The notes: generated by a model from the letters alone, not told the origin. 38,877 nt of DNA from Pelobacter sp. UBA6093 (GCA_002435955.1 DIWZ01000030.1:49059-87935); one strand, 5' to 3'; shown: positions 1 to 7,394, counted from the first letter of the stretch. A program made the numbers and translations.

Positions 1-26
1 AACAGCCGAATTTGCAGCCGGCGCAT

Positions 27-48
27 GGATAGGCCGACAGCCTCCTAG
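27..48. repeat. Dispersed repeat, copy at left window end
   Basis: This 22-base unit matches, in inverted orientation, 21 of 22 bases of the last 22 bases of the window (38856-38877). Shorter pieces of the same motif occur at 869-882 (same orientation as the right-end copy), 2526-2538 (same orientation as this copy) and 35182-35193. All copies lie between genes. It is probably a REP-like intergenic element; no transposase is next to it. Confidence 0.6.
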
Positions 49-102
49 CCTGAGTGGAAACCTTTAAATTTTGACCTCGCCGGTCCCGGCAGACATATCG
101 AC

Positions 103-140
103 AAAAAAGCGACTGTCCCCATAGGGGAAGCCGCTTTTTT
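103..140 (-). terminator. Rho-independent terminator of the desulfoferrodoxin gene
   Basis: A hairpin with outer arms AAAAAAGCG / CGCTTTTTT and an inner CCCC/GGGG stem lies about 50 bases past the desulfoferrodoxin stop codon. A-runs and T-runs on both sides mean it could act in either direction. Confidence 0.75.
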
Positions 141-186
141 GCTTCATCCCGCATGTCTGAAGCTATCTGGCGCAATGCTCTTCCGC

Positions 187-639
187 TTAGAATTCCGCCG
201 TCCAGAGACCGTGCAGGTTGCAGTATTCACGAACGATCAGGGTAGATGCCGGCATACAGAGCTCCGCCTCGGGATGATCCCCGCCACCACAGACCAGGGC
301 TTTGGTCACACCCTTGGAACCGGAAAGGCAGAATTTTCCTTCCGGCGGATCGCCGGGCTTCAGGTGCTGGCGATAGACCTTGCCTCCGATCTGCAGTTCG
401 ATCCATTCGATATGGTGTTTTTCCTCCATCGGATGGGGCTCGCTGCCAACCTTCACTTTGAAACCGGTCAGGGTTTTTTCAATGATCGGCACATGTTTTT
501 CCTTCGACGCATCCACGGTATTCTCGACCATCATGATCATGGGCTGGCCGCAGCAGACCAGCTCGCCGGTGCCGCCGCGGGTGACTTCGACAACGTTGTC
601 GCAGGCGCTGCATTTGTAGATTTCCAGTTGTCTCGGCAT
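187..639 (-). CDS. dfx: Desulfoferrodoxin (superoxide reductase), class I, with an insertion
   Basis: Reduces superoxide to peroxide in the cytoplasm of anaerobes without producing oxygen. The N-terminal desulforedoxin domain has C10-x2-C13 and C29-C30, the four ligands of the FeCys4 centre. The catalytic domain keeps the His ligands (around H50, then in HPMEEKHH) and ends in REYCNLHG, which supplies C140 and H143 of the Fe(His4Cys) site. The family is usually about 126 residues; this one is 150 because about 24 extra residues sit between the LKPGD stretch and the CNLH motif, and three extra cysteines fall in that stretch. The start is the ATG at 637-639, with AGGAGG a few bases upstream. The longer upstream frame has no ribosome site. 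The gene is monocistronic and has its own terminator. Confidence 0.93.
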   Translation of the reverse strand: MPRQLEIYKCSACDNVVEVTRGGTGELVCCGQPMIMMVENTVDASKEKHVPIIEKTLTGFKVKVGSEPHPMEEKHHIEWIELQIGGKVYRQHLKPGDPPEGKFCLSGSKGVTKALVCGGGDHPEAELCMPASTLIVREYCNLHGLWTAEF

Positions 640-868
640 TACATCCTCCTTTGTGGTTGAATTTTGAATGCCAATGCATCGAGAAAGGGAATATTTCCAC
701 ATCCTCGTTACTCGGCTCGAATAATCGCAAATGAAGTACGCAAACTTGCTTCCGCGGCCCTTTCGATCCCCACAGATCCCAAACAGCGGTCTTCGTTAAA
801 AGATTAACGCAAAGCGAGCTCATCTCAACCATCAATCTTCTGATTTGCCACATCGATACTCCGGGAAT

Positions 869-882
869 CTGTCGGACTATCC
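869..882. repeat. Short copy of the window-end repeat
   Basis: CTGTCGGACTATCC is identical to the last 14 bases of the window. It lies in the gene-free stretch 640-1425. Confidence 0.5.
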
Positions 883-920
883 GGGTCGAAGCAAAAATTT
901 GGATGTTTGAGAACAGATTT

Positions 921-961
921 TACCTCATGCCCATCTGGAAACCATGGATGGACATGAGGTA
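921..961. other. Isolated 15-bp hairpin
   Basis: TACCTCATGCCCATC (921-935) pairs with 947-961 with one mismatch around an 11-base loop. No gene reads into it directly. Its role is unknown: it could be a terminator-like or REP-like structure. Confidence 0.4.
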
Positions 962-1026
962 GTTTTCATATGGGAAACGAGCTGAAAAATGCCGGTTACA
1001 GGTTGGTTTAGCAGGTGGAAGTCAAC

Positions 1027-1192
1027 CTAGTACCCTGTAACCCATAGGCTTTCGAGGGATTGCGTAGGGCTTGACGTGTCAGTAAGGCGCGATTTCTTCT
1101 GCCTAGCCGTAGCTAAGCAGCTGAAATCGGAACGTAGCTGACGCGGCAAAGAACAAGCAAGGTGCGAAAGATTATGGGTTACAGGGTACTAG
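1027..1192. mobile_element. MITE-like element with long terminal inverted repeats
   Basis: CTAGTACCCTGTAACCCATA at 1027-1046 is repeated perfectly inverted at 1173-1192. With two mismatches the arms extend to about 28 bases through a shared CTTTCG. The 166-base unit has no open frame, and its interior is itself partly palindromic (CGATTTC...GAAATCG). This is what a non-autonomous, hairpin-type insertion looks like. The outer TA or CTAG could be target sequence as in Tc1/mariner-IS630 elements, but that is inference. Confidence 0.65.
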
Positions 1193-1316
1193 ATGTGGCC
1201 ATCGTTGTGGCAGTGGGAAAGCGGGAGAAGCTATCCCCTGAAAAAGGATCAAGGGGTGCTCCGCCATCTGCTGATCCAGATGGTCGGCCCCACGCACAAA
1301 CTTGACAACTTGCGCG

Positions 1317-1380
1317 CGCGAAAGGGGGCGCGTCAACATGCTTCATTTTGTAGAGAGAGTAGACGCGCCCCCCATTTTCG
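1317..1380 (-). terminator. Hairpin downstream of the DUF1348 gene
   Basis: GGGGGCGCGTC (1324-1334) pairs perfectly with 1362-1372, and flanking GCGAAA/TTTTCGC extends the stem. It follows the DUF1348 stop codon on the minus strand by about 50 bases. The T-run is short, so this is a probable but not ideal terminator. Confidence 0.45.
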
Positions 1381-1425
1381 CACGGTTGCGGGCTGAAGCT
1401 CATACCGGACCGGGGAGCAGAAGCA

Positions 1426-1905
1426 TCAGAGTCCCAGATCGGAAAGGCCCGGATGGTCTTCGGGGCGCGGCCCGAGGGGCCAATGAAATTTACGGTCAGC
1501 CTCGGCTATGGGCAGATCGTTGATGCTGGCAAAACGACGACGCATCAGGCCGTGTTCGTCAAATTCCCAGTTTTCATTGCCATAGGCGCGAAACCAGGTA
1601 CCGGCATCGTCGTGCCATTCATAGGCAAAACGCACGGCTATGCGAGCTCCATCAAAGGCCCAAAGCTCCTTAATCAACCGATAATCGAGTTCTTTGGCCC
1701 ACTTGCGCTTGAGAAATTGTTTGATTTCCTCGCGACCGGTGACAAACTCGCTACGGTTGCGCCAGACGCTGTCAACGCTATAGGCGAGAGAGACCTTTTC
1801 GGGGTCGCGCATGTTCCACGCATTTTCTGCACCCCGCACTTTCTGCATAGCGGTTTCACGAGTGAAAGGAGGCAATGGCGGTCTGCTATTCTGGTCGGTT
1901 GTCAT
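1426..1905 (-). CDS. DUF1348 / NTF2-like fold protein
   Basis: A 159-residue protein matching the DUF1348 branch of the SnoaL/NTF2-like superfamily. It is recognisable by the N-terminal PPFTRETAMQKVRGAENAWN stretch, the W-R-N-R-S-E-F segment, the REEI..FL..KW pattern, the FAYEWHD strand and the C-terminal ASINDLPI..ADR segment. Members form a cone-shaped alpha/beta pocket; no reaction is established. The start is the ATG at 1903-1905, preceded by AGAGGAG. The longer frame begins without a ribosome site. It stands alone, with a hairpin downstream and the MITE-like element beyond it. Confidence 0.88.
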   Translation of the reverse strand: MTTDQNSRPPLPPFTRETAMQKVRGAENAWNMRDPEKVSLAYSVDSVWRNRSEFVTGREEIKQFLKRKWAKELDYRLIKELWAFDGARIAVRFAYEWHDDAGTWFRAYGNENWEFDEHGLMRRRFASINDLPIAEADRKFHWPLGPRPEDHPGLSDLGL

Positions 1906-2003
1906 GGGATGCTCCTCTGATGATGCTACGATTGAGTGAAAGTGACCATCGGCACCTGCTCCATACTTTACCAAACCTGGTCGACAAAATCCCCGGCGCC
2001 GGA

Positions 2004-2315
2004 TTACAGGCGGTATTTCTCAGGGTTCTTTTTGAATTCGCCGACGCAATACTGGCAGCAGAGATTGACGGTCTGGCCATCATGCTTGATGGTCAGTTTT
2101 TCCTTATCATCCATCTTTTCTCCGGTTACCGGACAAATGGTATTGCCGGAAGCTTCCTGCCCACTGACCTCCTCATGATGGGTCATGGCCTCGTGCCCAA
2201 GATCCTTATGCCCCTCTTCGTGATGATGACTTGCAGCCCAGCTGGCGGAGGCAAAAAGGCCCCCGGCACCGATGACCCCCGCCATCAACAAAACAACTAC
2301 CTTCTTTTTATGCAT
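2004..2315 (-). CDS. Exported His-rich YHS/TRASH-like metal-binding protein
   Basis: A 103-residue protein. Residues 1-27 are a signal peptide (KKK, a hydrophobic run, then ASWA). A histidine-rich stretch follows (SHHHEEGHKDLGHEAMTHHEE). The C-terminal 45 residues form a YHS/TRASH-like module with NTICPVTGEKM, a Lys/His strand, and LCCQYCVGEFKKNPEKY, where the CPVTG and CCxxC cysteines are the likely metal ligands. Such domains bind copper or other soft metals in the periplasm. The start is the ATG at 2313-2315 with AGGAG upstream (GCAAAGGAGATC). The upstream extension of the frame lacks a ribosome site. Function in copper handling is inferred. Confidence 0.82.
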   Translation of the reverse strand: MHKKKVVVLLMAGVIGAGGLFASASWAASHHHEEGHKDLGHEAMTHHEEVSGQEASGNTICPVTGEKMDDKEKLTIKHDGQTVNLCCQYCVGEFKKNPEKYRL

Positions 2316-2679
2316 TCCTGATCTCCTTTGCAGAGTATACCTGCCACTGGCTACCGACGCGACGTCCTCGTGCCTGTTGCCCGGCCATTGCCGACAATCG
2401 CCGAATCGCTCAACTGCTGCCACGGACAGCGCGCCAAATGAAAACGATGATAGTTTATGCAGTAGGTTATGGCTGGTCAAGAGGATTTTGAATTTCGTAT
2501 TCATTTTCATGGCAACCAAGGCATGCAGCCTCCTAGCCAAGTTTTTTCGGTGGGAATTGGGGGCTTGGTTTGGTCCACTCCTGAATCATCCTGGCCGAAA
2601 AACCGTGCTATGATTTTACAGGAGGATTTGCGGAATGGGCCTCCCGTTGAACCAGCTTTACTGAATAAAGGAAGACGAG

Positions 2680-3846
2680 ATGTTCTGGCATTTATTAGGT
2701 CTGTTGAAGGGAATCGGCTTCAAAGATGTCCTGGATATTGCCATAGCCTCCATCCTGCTGTGGCTGGGGATCGACGCTCTGCGCCGGAGCCGGATGCGGG
2801 TCGCCGGTCTGGCGCTGCTGGCCTTCGGCGCCCTGTTTCTGGTCGCCAAGCAACTTGAGATGAAGCTGACAGAGTGGATCCTGCAGGGTCTGGCGGCCAT
2901 CATCGTCCTCATCGTGATCATCGTGTTCCAAAACGAAATCCGCCAGCTTCTGGAACGCCTCCCTGGACGGTTGGGCGGCAAGCGAACGCCCCCGCTATCC
3001 TGGGCAATCCCCGAGATCCTCTGCGAAGGGCTCAGCACCTTGTCCAAAGCTCGCCGGGGCGCGTTGATCGTGCTGCCTGCCAGGGACCCACTGGATTGGT
3101 TCACCACTGAAGGCGTTCCTTTGAACGGGCAGTTAACTTTGCCCCTGCTGTTGAGCATCTTCGACCCCAATTCCCCGGGTCACGATGGCGCCCTCATCGT
3201 GGAGGGTTCCCGGGTCGAGCGCTTCGGGGTGCACCTGCCTCTTACGCAGGATCACGACCAGTTGCAGGGCCGGGGCACGCGCCATGCCGCAGCCCTCGGA
3301 CTGGCGGAGAAAACCGATGCCCTGATCCTGGTGGTTTCGGAGGAAACCGGAAAAGTGTCCGCTGCCCAGAACGGGACGCTGCGCCCGCTCCTGCGCCTGA
3401 AGGACCTGCAGGAGACGATCACAGAATTTTTCGAGGAACATGGGGACCCCTGGATGAGGAAGCCGGCCTCGGCCAAAATTTTCCGCAAGAGCTCGCTTGA
3501 AGGGATTATGGCCGTGTTCCTGGCCTTGGGCCTGTGGCTGCTCCTGGTCCCAGGATCGGAAATCGACACTCTTGTCCATCGGGTGCCGCTCACAGTGGAA
3601 AACGTCCCCGCCGATTTCACCCTCAAGGAGGTGGTACCTGCCGAGGTCACGATCACGCTCTCAGGGCCCAGGCGCAATCTATTCCTCTTCGACCCGGCAA
3701 AGTTGACCATACCCGTCGATGCGACCCTGACCCGGTTCGGTCGGCAGACCTTTTCCCTCACACCGTCCTCGATTTTACTACCGAGAGACCTTGAGGTGAC
3801 CGATATCCAGCCCTCACAGATCAAGGTCTTCGTAGAAGGGAAATGA
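2680..3846 (+). CDS. Membrane diadenylate cyclase fused to a YbbR domain (CdaA-CdaR-like)
   Basis: Makes cyclic di-AMP from ATP at the inner membrane. Three N-terminal membrane segments (about 15-32, 41-57, 66-83) precede a DisA_N catalytic domain with the DGA motif at 169-171 and GTRH at 199-202, followed by the conserved TDALILVVSEETG strand. A fourth membrane segment (about 274-290) leads to an 85-residue extracytoplasmic domain resembling YbbR (PLTVENVPADF, then VTITLSGPR, ending in IQPSQIKVFVEG). In many bacteria the cyclase (CdaA) and its YbbR-domain regulator (CdaR) are separate adjacent genes; here they are one 388-residue polypeptide. The usual RHRAA motif reads RHAAA, so one arginine is missing. 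The start is ATG with AGGA upstream. No glmM is adjacent. Confidence 0.88.
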   Translation: MFWHLLGLLKGIGFKDVLDIAIASILLWLGIDALRRSRMRVAGLALLAFGALFLVAKQLEMKLTEWILQGLAAIIVLIVIIVFQNEIRQLLERLPGRLGGKRTPPLSWAIPEILCEGLSTLSKARRGALIVLPARDPLDWFTTEGVPLNGQLTLPLLLSIFDPNSPGHDGALIVEGSRVERFGVHLPLTQDHDQLQGRGTRHAAALGLAEKTDALILVVSEETGKVSAAQNGTLRPLLRLKDLQETITEFFEEHGDPWMRKPASAKIFRKSSLEGIMAVFLALGLWLLLVPGSEIDTLVHRVPLTVENVPADFTLKEVVPAEVTITLSGPRRNLFLFDPAKLTIPVDATLTRFGRQTFSLTPSSILLPRDLEVTDIQPSQIKVFVEGK

Positions 3847-3937
3847 ACGGGGTTCAAGACTGATTCTATCGATGAGAAGGATTTTTCGGTGTTAGCTATC
3901 AGCAACCCATTGTAATTCCTGACGACCTGCTCCGGAG

Positions 3938-4168
3938 TCAGCGTTGCGGCCCCACTCCACTTACCCCTGGCCTGTATATGTGGATTTTCCCCGACCCTGC
4001 AACATTTCCCTTGGTTGTACTTATCATGGATGTCCCCACCCCATTCGCAAGCCAGTCCATTGCATACGGCTCACAAGCCGGACAAACGCCATGCGATATG
4101 CCAGAGATACCACGGCCAAATTTCCTGCCGTACGGTGTCTTGCAAAACATGCAAACGCTGATCAACAT
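3938..4168 (-). CDS. Small CxxC...CxxC zinc-binding-type protein
   Basis: A 76-residue protein starting MLISVCMFCKTPYG with a second pair in HGVCPACEPY, so a four-cysteine zinc site (CMFC and CPAC). It resembles short deltaproteobacterial proteins of unknown function with the pattern CxxC...GISHGxCPxC. The rest is low in recognisable features. The start is the ATG at 4166-4168, with GGGGGG and GGAGGG runs 7-20 bases upstream. The function is unknown. Confidence 0.6.
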   Translation of the reverse strand: MLISVCMFCKTPYGRKFGRGISGISHGVCPACEPYAMDWLANGVGTSMISTTKGNVAGSGKIHIYRPGVSGVGPQR

Positions 4169-4239
4169 GACTATCCCCCCAACCCTCCATGGGTGACTCT
4201 GCCGGAGATTCGGAGGGGGAATCTCCGTGCAGGTCAATC

Positions 4240-4650
4240 AGCCCTTCTTTGAGCAACCGGAAAGAAAAGCCCAAATGGCAGATTTGTTTTTCATTTGCGC
4301 AACCCCTTATGCGATGCTAATGTCCACAGATATAAAATTCAGGTCCACAGCTCAATACATTGCGAACTTTCGCGGCGCCCGGCCATGGATGTTTGGCCAA
4401 CAACCGCCCTTGTCGGCAGGATTGATGAGTCCTTCAATGAAACATGCCCACACCCCGCAAAGGGCGTGCTGCGACAATGCGAATGAAGTAGTTTTCATCC
4501 GAAAACGGCTCTTTTCCCCAATCTCGGCGTCAATCCGCACGCTTGCGTGTGGGGCGTAGACATCTACGCCTCCGTGCAAGCGCTTGATTTCCTGGGAGCC
4601 TGTCGACGGTCTCCTAGATAGCATGGGGAAATTCCAACGTTCACAGAAAC
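4240..4650. other. Gene-free stretch upstream of the XRE regulator
   Basis: No convincing gene is visible. At 4590-4617 there is an imperfect palindrome around GTCGAC (GGAGCCTGTCGACGGTCTCC) that resembles the window-end repeat motif. Otherwise nothing is recognised. Confidence 0.4.
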
Positions 4651-4659
4651 ATTAAAACG

Positions 4660-4684
4660 TTTTCGTTTTGCTGTCAAACGAAAA
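4660..4684 (+). promoter_or_regulatory. Candidate operator of the XRE regulator
   Basis: TTTTCGTTT (4660-4668) and AAACGAAAA (4676-4684) form a perfect inverted repeat with a 7-base spacer, 25 bases before the chosen start codon. Another palindrome, AAAACGTTTT, overlaps its left edge. The placement suits autoregulation by the downstream HTH protein; this is inference. Confidence 0.5.
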
Positions 4685-4709
4685 AATACATTTTTGTGGA
4701 GATATAAAT

Positions 4710-5132
4710 TTGTCTTTAGCGGACCGAGTCAAACTATTGATTGATTCCAACAACTTGTCCGTTACTGCGGCGGCAAAAAAATGTGGAATCCCTCAACCGA
4801 GATTAAACGATATTGTTTTAGGAAGGACCAGCAACCCCCGGTCTGCAACTGTGAGCAGGATTGCCCAAGGCTTTGGAGTTACTGAAGGGTGGCTTCTTAC
4901 GGGGCAATGTGATATTTCGGACAAGGCCGAGTGGGGAAAGACCGACTACATCGGAGCCGATCTGGCCAATACCATCGTCAAAGAGATTTCCACAAAATAC
5001 GAAGGCAAAGCCATCGACCTAAACGGCGAAGAACTCATGGCTGTGCAGATGCTCCGCGATCTCTCAGAGCACGACCGGCAAAAGATCATTCAATTGCTGA
5101 AGATGGCCTGGACTGCCGGAAAGGTGCCTTAA
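4710..5132 (+). CDS. XRE-family HTH transcriptional regulator
   Basis: A 140-residue protein. Residues 1-65 form a helix-turn-helix of the Cro/C1 type (LADRVKLLIDSNNLSVTAAAKKCGI, then the PQPRLNDIVLG recognition region, SRIAQGFGVTEGWLLTG). The C-terminus ends in DLSEHDRQKIIQLLKMAW, common in phage-like repressors that lack a LexA-type peptidase. TTG at 4710 is chosen as the start because GGAG sits 8 bases upstream at 4698-4701. An earlier in-frame TTG at 4668 would lie inside the candidate operator and has no ribosome site. The gene is AT-richer than its neighbours, which suggests a phage or mobile origin. No phage genes are adjacent. Confidence 0.82.
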   Translation: MSLADRVKLLIDSNNLSVTAAAKKCGIPQPRLNDIVLGRTSNPRSATVSRIAQGFGVTEGWLLTGQCDISDKAEWGKTDYIGADLANTIVKEISTKYEGKAIDLNGEELMAVQMLRDLSEHDRQKIIQLLKMAWTAGKVP

Positions 5133-5240
5133 AACCGCAATTTCGACCCCGAAAAGGGACTTATAAGGTTGTTTTTGGCGGGAAATTTCAAGGATCTCGT
5201 TGGAAAATCAAAGAGTTCCTCAAGTCCGCCCCCGGACACG
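5131..5240. repeat. Long intergenic repeat, copy A
   Basis: Follows the XRE stop directly and ends close to the next convergent gene. It shares with copies B (16131-16281), C (18548-18677) and D (20474-20600) the order: AACC(C)GCAATTT, CGACCCCGAAAAGGG, TTATAAG, GTTTTTGGCGGGAAATTT, AAGGAT.TCG.TGGAAAATCAA, ending in GTCCG.CCCCGG. Confidence 0.7.
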
Positions 5241-5254
5241 TTACCATTTAGGCA

Positions 5255-6265
5255 TCACATCCAGACCACCTGCCCGGCAACGCTCACCCCGCTTGCCGTC
5301 ATCTCTCGCATGGCGGCCTCAACCGGCGAAAATCCGCCGAACTGCTCCGCATTCAGATAGTTGCTGGTCCGGGCGCCGCACAGGCTGAGGTCCACCACCA
5401 CCTCAAGGCTTTCCCGGGGAAAGGCGTTGCGGGTCGCCACGGCGGAGACGCGCAGGCAGCTGTTCAGGGTGCACCCACCCATGACCAGGGTACGGATGCC
5501 ACCCTCGATCAGAGCTTCGAGCCATTCGTTATAACCATTGCTTTCGGGCATGAAGAGATTATTGCTCGGCTTGATGAAATACAGCTGGTCCTCATCCAGA
5601 ATGGCGTCCAGCTTGTCGTCCCAGCCGTAACTTTCCGCAGAGAACGGGCATCGGCTGAACATCACCTCGACACGTCCGTAGACCGTCTCCAGCAGGCGCG
5701 CGCAGTTGTCGAAGGCCAATTGGATCGGCATCACCTCCATGTCGCCGACAGGACCGAGCCGCCACATCCATTCCCCGGTAGTAAAGGCACGTTGGGGATC
5801 GATGATAAGAAGCGCCGTTTCACCGGAACGGACAGAGTAGCTCGGTACGGCTGACCGTTTCAGTGCTTCGGCGAAATCGCCGGCCCGCTCGCTGCTCACG
5901 ATCTCCCGCAGCAGCCTGTCAGTCCCATCCGAACCGGTTCCTCCCCAGAGGACCCGGTCACCAGGTGATTTCACTGCCTCATTCCGGACCCGACCACTTA
6001 CGTCTGACGGCCGCCTCCCCAGGGGGCCCCGCAGCAGGACCCGGCCGAAGACACCTTGAGGGTCATGGGTCGCCTCCTCCAGACAGGCGGCGAACGATTC
6101 CCGATCCAGGGGGGAGCGGAGGGTCAAAAAGTCCAGCAGGGCATAGAGGTGAGCCTGCTGCCAATGCCAGCCGAGTTCCACGGCCGCACGGAACAGCTCC
6201 TCCCTGGTAAGTCTGCCGTCCCGATCCCGGTCCAGCGCATCGAACAGTTCGAAAAATTCGCTCAT
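5255..6265 (-). CDS. EF-hand / isochorismatase-like cysteine hydrolase fusion
   Basis: A 336-residue two-part protein. The N-terminus has one canonical EF-hand loop (D12, D14, D16, G17, L19, E23), expected to bind calcium. A linker to about 145 leads to an isochorismatase-like hydrolase with its triad visible: D156 (in LLIIDPQRAF), K232 (in FIKPSNN) and C270 (in CTLNSCLR). The family hydrolyses amides or vinyl ethers through the cysteine; the substrate here is unknown. The ATG at 6263-6265 is preceded by GGAGAAGG and overlaps the stop of an 18-codon leader frame. The next in-frame ATG upstream (6298) has no ribosome site. No signal peptide is visible, so it is probably cytoplasmic. A long-repeat copy lies just past its end. 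Confidence 0.82.
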   Translation of the reverse strand: MSEFFELFDALDRDRDGRLTREELFRAAVELGWHWQQAHLYALLDFLTLRSPLDRESFAACLEEATHDPQGVFGRVLLRGPLGRRPSDVSGRVRNEAVKSPGDRVLWGGTGSDGTDRLLREIVSSERAGDFAEALKRSAVPSYSVRSGETALLIIDPQRAFTTGEWMWRLGPVGDMEVMPIQLAFDNCARLLETVYGRVEVMFSRCPFSAESYGWDDKLDAILDEDQLYFIKPSNNLFMPESNGYNEWLEALIEGGIRTLVMGGCTLNSCLRVSAVATRNAFPRESLEVVVDLSLCGARTSNYLNAEQFGGFSPVEAAMREMTASGVSVAGQVVWM

Positions 6266-6318
6266 TCCTTCTCCGGTGGCGAGCACAAGGGAGGCCATGA
6301 TTTGTGTAGCGGCGGCAT
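6262..6318 (-). CDS. Possible 18-residue leader peptide coupled to the hydrolase
   Basis: ATG at 6316-6318 sits behind the strongest ribosome site in the area (AGGAGGTGCTC). It reads MPPLHKSWPPLCSPPEKE and stops in a TGA that overlaps the ATG of the hydrolase (ATGA). Three Pro-Pro pairs in 18 residues are notable, because PP stretches slow ribosomes. This could be a translational-coupling leader, or simply the relic of an earlier start. Only the sequence layout supports it. Confidence 0.35.
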   Translation of the reverse strand: MPPLHKSWPPLCSPPEKE

Positions 6319-6410
6319 GAGCACCTCCTGGGTCCGAGTCTCAGGTTGGTGGCTGCAATACATTGGTCATTCGAGGGGATCGGCCGGCCCGAGACATTTC
6401 AAATTGTGGC

Positions 6411-6529
6411 AGAGGCGATGGGACTCGAAAACCGTCAAGATATCAATTGAATCCGCCCTAACCCGATAAACAATTCGGTAATTCGCGTCAATCAGTTCAC
6501 GCAAACTGCTTTTGGGCACCTCTGGAACT
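6411..6529 (-). pseudogene. Remnant of a ParE/RelE-type toxin gene
   Basis: Closely matches 19701-19818, the C-terminal half of the intact toxin at 19680-19970. The minus-strand reading gives VPEVPKSSLRELIDANYRI and then VYRVRADSIDILTVFESHRL. Homology stops abruptly at 6529, where the N-terminal half and the antitoxin are missing. It is a decayed second copy of that module, next to the unrelated pair at 6661-7208. Confidence 0.8.
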
Positions 6530-6660
6530 GCCATAAACGTTTGAATTCATTTATATCATCCAGGCTTCGACGGGAAAAGAAAATCCTGCCATTTGAACCT
6601 TCAAAAACCGTACTTAGTCAGCAATTCAATGTCCCCAATGGGTTCGGGGCGGATCGACGA

Positions 6661-6936
6661 TCAGCGGTAAACTTCGTCATGACTGCCGATATCGAGAAAC
6701 ACGATCTCCTGGTGGGAGATGATCAGTGTCAGAGTGATGCGGTAGCTGTAGATTATGCTGACAGCATGGCAACCCGTGAGCTTGCCGGTCAGTGGATGGA
6801 GCTTCAGGTGGGGTTGAAAGAGATCTTGCTGCAAGTCGGACAGCGCCTGGGCCAGATGTGGTTTCAGGTCCGGATGTTTGCGCAGAAACTTACGCGCCTG
6901 ACGCAGAAACTGCTGTGGGGTAACAAGGGTAAACAT
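6661..6936 (-). CDS. YafQ/RelE-type mRNA interferase toxin
   Basis: A 91-residue protein with the RelE/ParE-superfamily pattern: N-terminal TPQQFLRQARKFLRKHPDL helix pair, then the HPLTGKLTGCHAVSIIYSYRI strand segment and the C-terminal IVFLDIGSHDEVYR. YafQ-like toxins cut mRNA on the ribosome, with His/Asp residues near the C-terminus. The start codon overlaps the antitoxin stop by one base (TGATG), so translation is coupled and antitoxin is made first. The gene order (antitoxin, toxin) is standard. Confidence 0.82.
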   Translation of the reverse strand: MFTLVTPQQFLRQARKFLRKHPDLKPHLAQALSDLQQDLFQPHLKLHPLTGKLTGCHAVSIIYSYRITLTLIISHQEIVFLDIGSHDEVYR

Positions 6937-7208
6937 CAGGCCGGCTCGTCGGCATCGAGCGCCTTAAGCAATTCCTCGGCGCTGGCAAATTTCTCCACCC
7001 GACCAGCCTTGACGTCCTCCAGCGCCGTCCGGACTCGCGCCAGATACACCTCCTGCGCATCGGCCATCAGTTCCTGATAGCGCGCCTCGGAGAGAACCAC
7101 ATATTGCAGCTGGTTGTTCCGGATAACGTGGACATCGCCTTTGTCGATAACTTCATCCACCGCGGCAATCCCCCGCCGCTTGAGTTCCTGTGCAGAGATG
7201 GTGTTCAT
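6936..7208 (-). CDS. Phd/YefM-type antitoxin
   Basis: A 90-residue protein. The N-terminal MNTISAQELKRRGIAAVDEVI and the VHVIRNNQLQYVVLSEARYQELM segment are the Phd/YefM DNA-binding fold. The C-terminal helix (EELLKALDADEP) would wrap the toxin. The start ATG has AGGAG upstream. It should repress its own operon through the palindrome at 7224-7239, with the toxin as co-repressor. Confidence 0.82.
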   Translation of the reverse strand: MNTISAQELKRRGIAAVDEVIDKGDVHVIRNNQLQYVVLSEARYQELMADAQEVYLARVRTALEDVKAGRVEKFASAEELLKALDADEPA

Positions 7209-7223
7209 TCAGCACTCCTTTTA

Positions 7224-7239
7224 GTACTTGATCAAGTAC
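7224..7239 (-). promoter_or_regulatory. Perfect 16-bp operator palindrome of the toxin-antitoxin operon
   Basis: GTACTTGATCAAGTAC is a perfect palindrome 15 bases upstream of the antitoxin start and just downstream of the predicted -10 box. This is the usual place for Phd/YefM autoregulation. Confidence 0.65.
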
Positions 7240-7243
7240 CAAA

Positions 7244-7272
7244 ATCATACGCTTGTCGGACCTAAAACACAA
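7244..7272 (-). promoter_or_regulatory. Predicted sigma70 promoter of the toxin-antitoxin operon
   Basis: On the minus strand TTGTGT (-35, 7267-7272) and TATGAT (-10, 7244-7249) are separated by 17 bases. The operator palindrome begins 4 bases past the -10, so bound repressor would cover the transcription start. Confidence 0.5.
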
Positions 7273-7394
7273 CCCCTCGACACCCACCAGAAATCATCCT
7301 TACGTCACGGCTCTTTCTTCCTGACTCCAGCTGCTATACTGGAACTCATCGGCACCAGTCGCCGCCAAGAAATCTTTTATGGGAGGAACTATTG

